From contig JAAEAF010001991.1 of the NCBI GenBank assembly GCA_011037195.1, positions 1 through 64,000 on the forward strand: DNA of 64,000 nt. Direction: 5' to 3'. The stretch is not shown here. This stretch comes from Triatoma infestans. Taxonomy: Eukaryota > Arthropoda > Insecta > Hemiptera > Reduviidae. How positions within the stretch are numbered: position 1 is the stretch's first letter. More notes on this DNA, generated by a model. The model did not search any database, was not told the origin of the DNA, and worked only from the letters and a program-made list of their open reading frames with translations.

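Overview
The window reads as a piece of an arthropod (almost certainly insect) nuclear genome. It is AT-rich, has GT-AG introns and is packed with insect-type transposons. The only host gene I can support is one large plus-strand gene for an ABCG-subfamily ABC half-transporter (ABCG1/ABCG4 type). Eight exons are visible: 8844-9027, 50176-50321, 57945-58186, 58312-58410, 58744-58865, 61304-61472, 63664-63764 and 63864 to the window end. All splice phases agree and there is no internal stop. Together they give about 399 residues, from just after Walker A through the Q-loop, signature, Walker B, D-loop and H-loop into the first membrane helices. The Walker A exon and the C-terminus lie outside the window. 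Everything else is intron, mostly one 41-kb intron (9028-50175).

The introns are a graveyard of mobile DNA. (1) A dominant repeat, here called family A, has about 25 copies in both orientations. It has short ACTTTCTCTTACTCC-type inverted ends, a hairpin end, an internal CA/GT microsatellite and one or two internal units of about 300 bp. (2) Decayed Tc1/mariner elements lie at 34467-35514, 36088-37653, 39150-39830 and 51363-52690, with a further transposase scrap at 5790-5990. (3) Three elements have CAGGGTGTCCC-like ends and long inverted arms (12425, 48394, 53293); one carries a transposase whose 3' half is duplicated in inverted orientation. (4) LINE 3' ends lie at 10590, 14745, 19533, 28064, 32238, 44670 and 56146, several with clear target-site duplications inside other repeats. 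(5) A tRNA-derived SINE family has copies at 35587 (minus), 51084 and 58442. (6) There are pogo/Tigger-like and other terminal-inverted-repeat elements, plus a Ty3/Gypsy reverse-transcriptase scrap.

The most unusual signal is a set of palindromes and half-palindromes whose arms carry hammerhead-ribozyme-like cores (CUGANGA, stem II, GAAAC, GUC) pointing in opposite directions. The best is at 38851-39135; others are at 14400-14655, 19195/20368 and 55811-56140, with half-copies at 40885-41030 and 44030-44100. The layout recalls terminal regions of Penelope-like retroelements, but no Penelope reverse transcriptase is visible here.

Nested insertions give a relative chronology. Family A and the hammerhead palindromes came first. 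LINEs and the Tc1 element inserted into them later, and the SINE in the short intron at 58411-58743 is among the youngest insertions. No prokaryotic features, CRISPR arrays, rRNA genes or functional tRNA genes were found.
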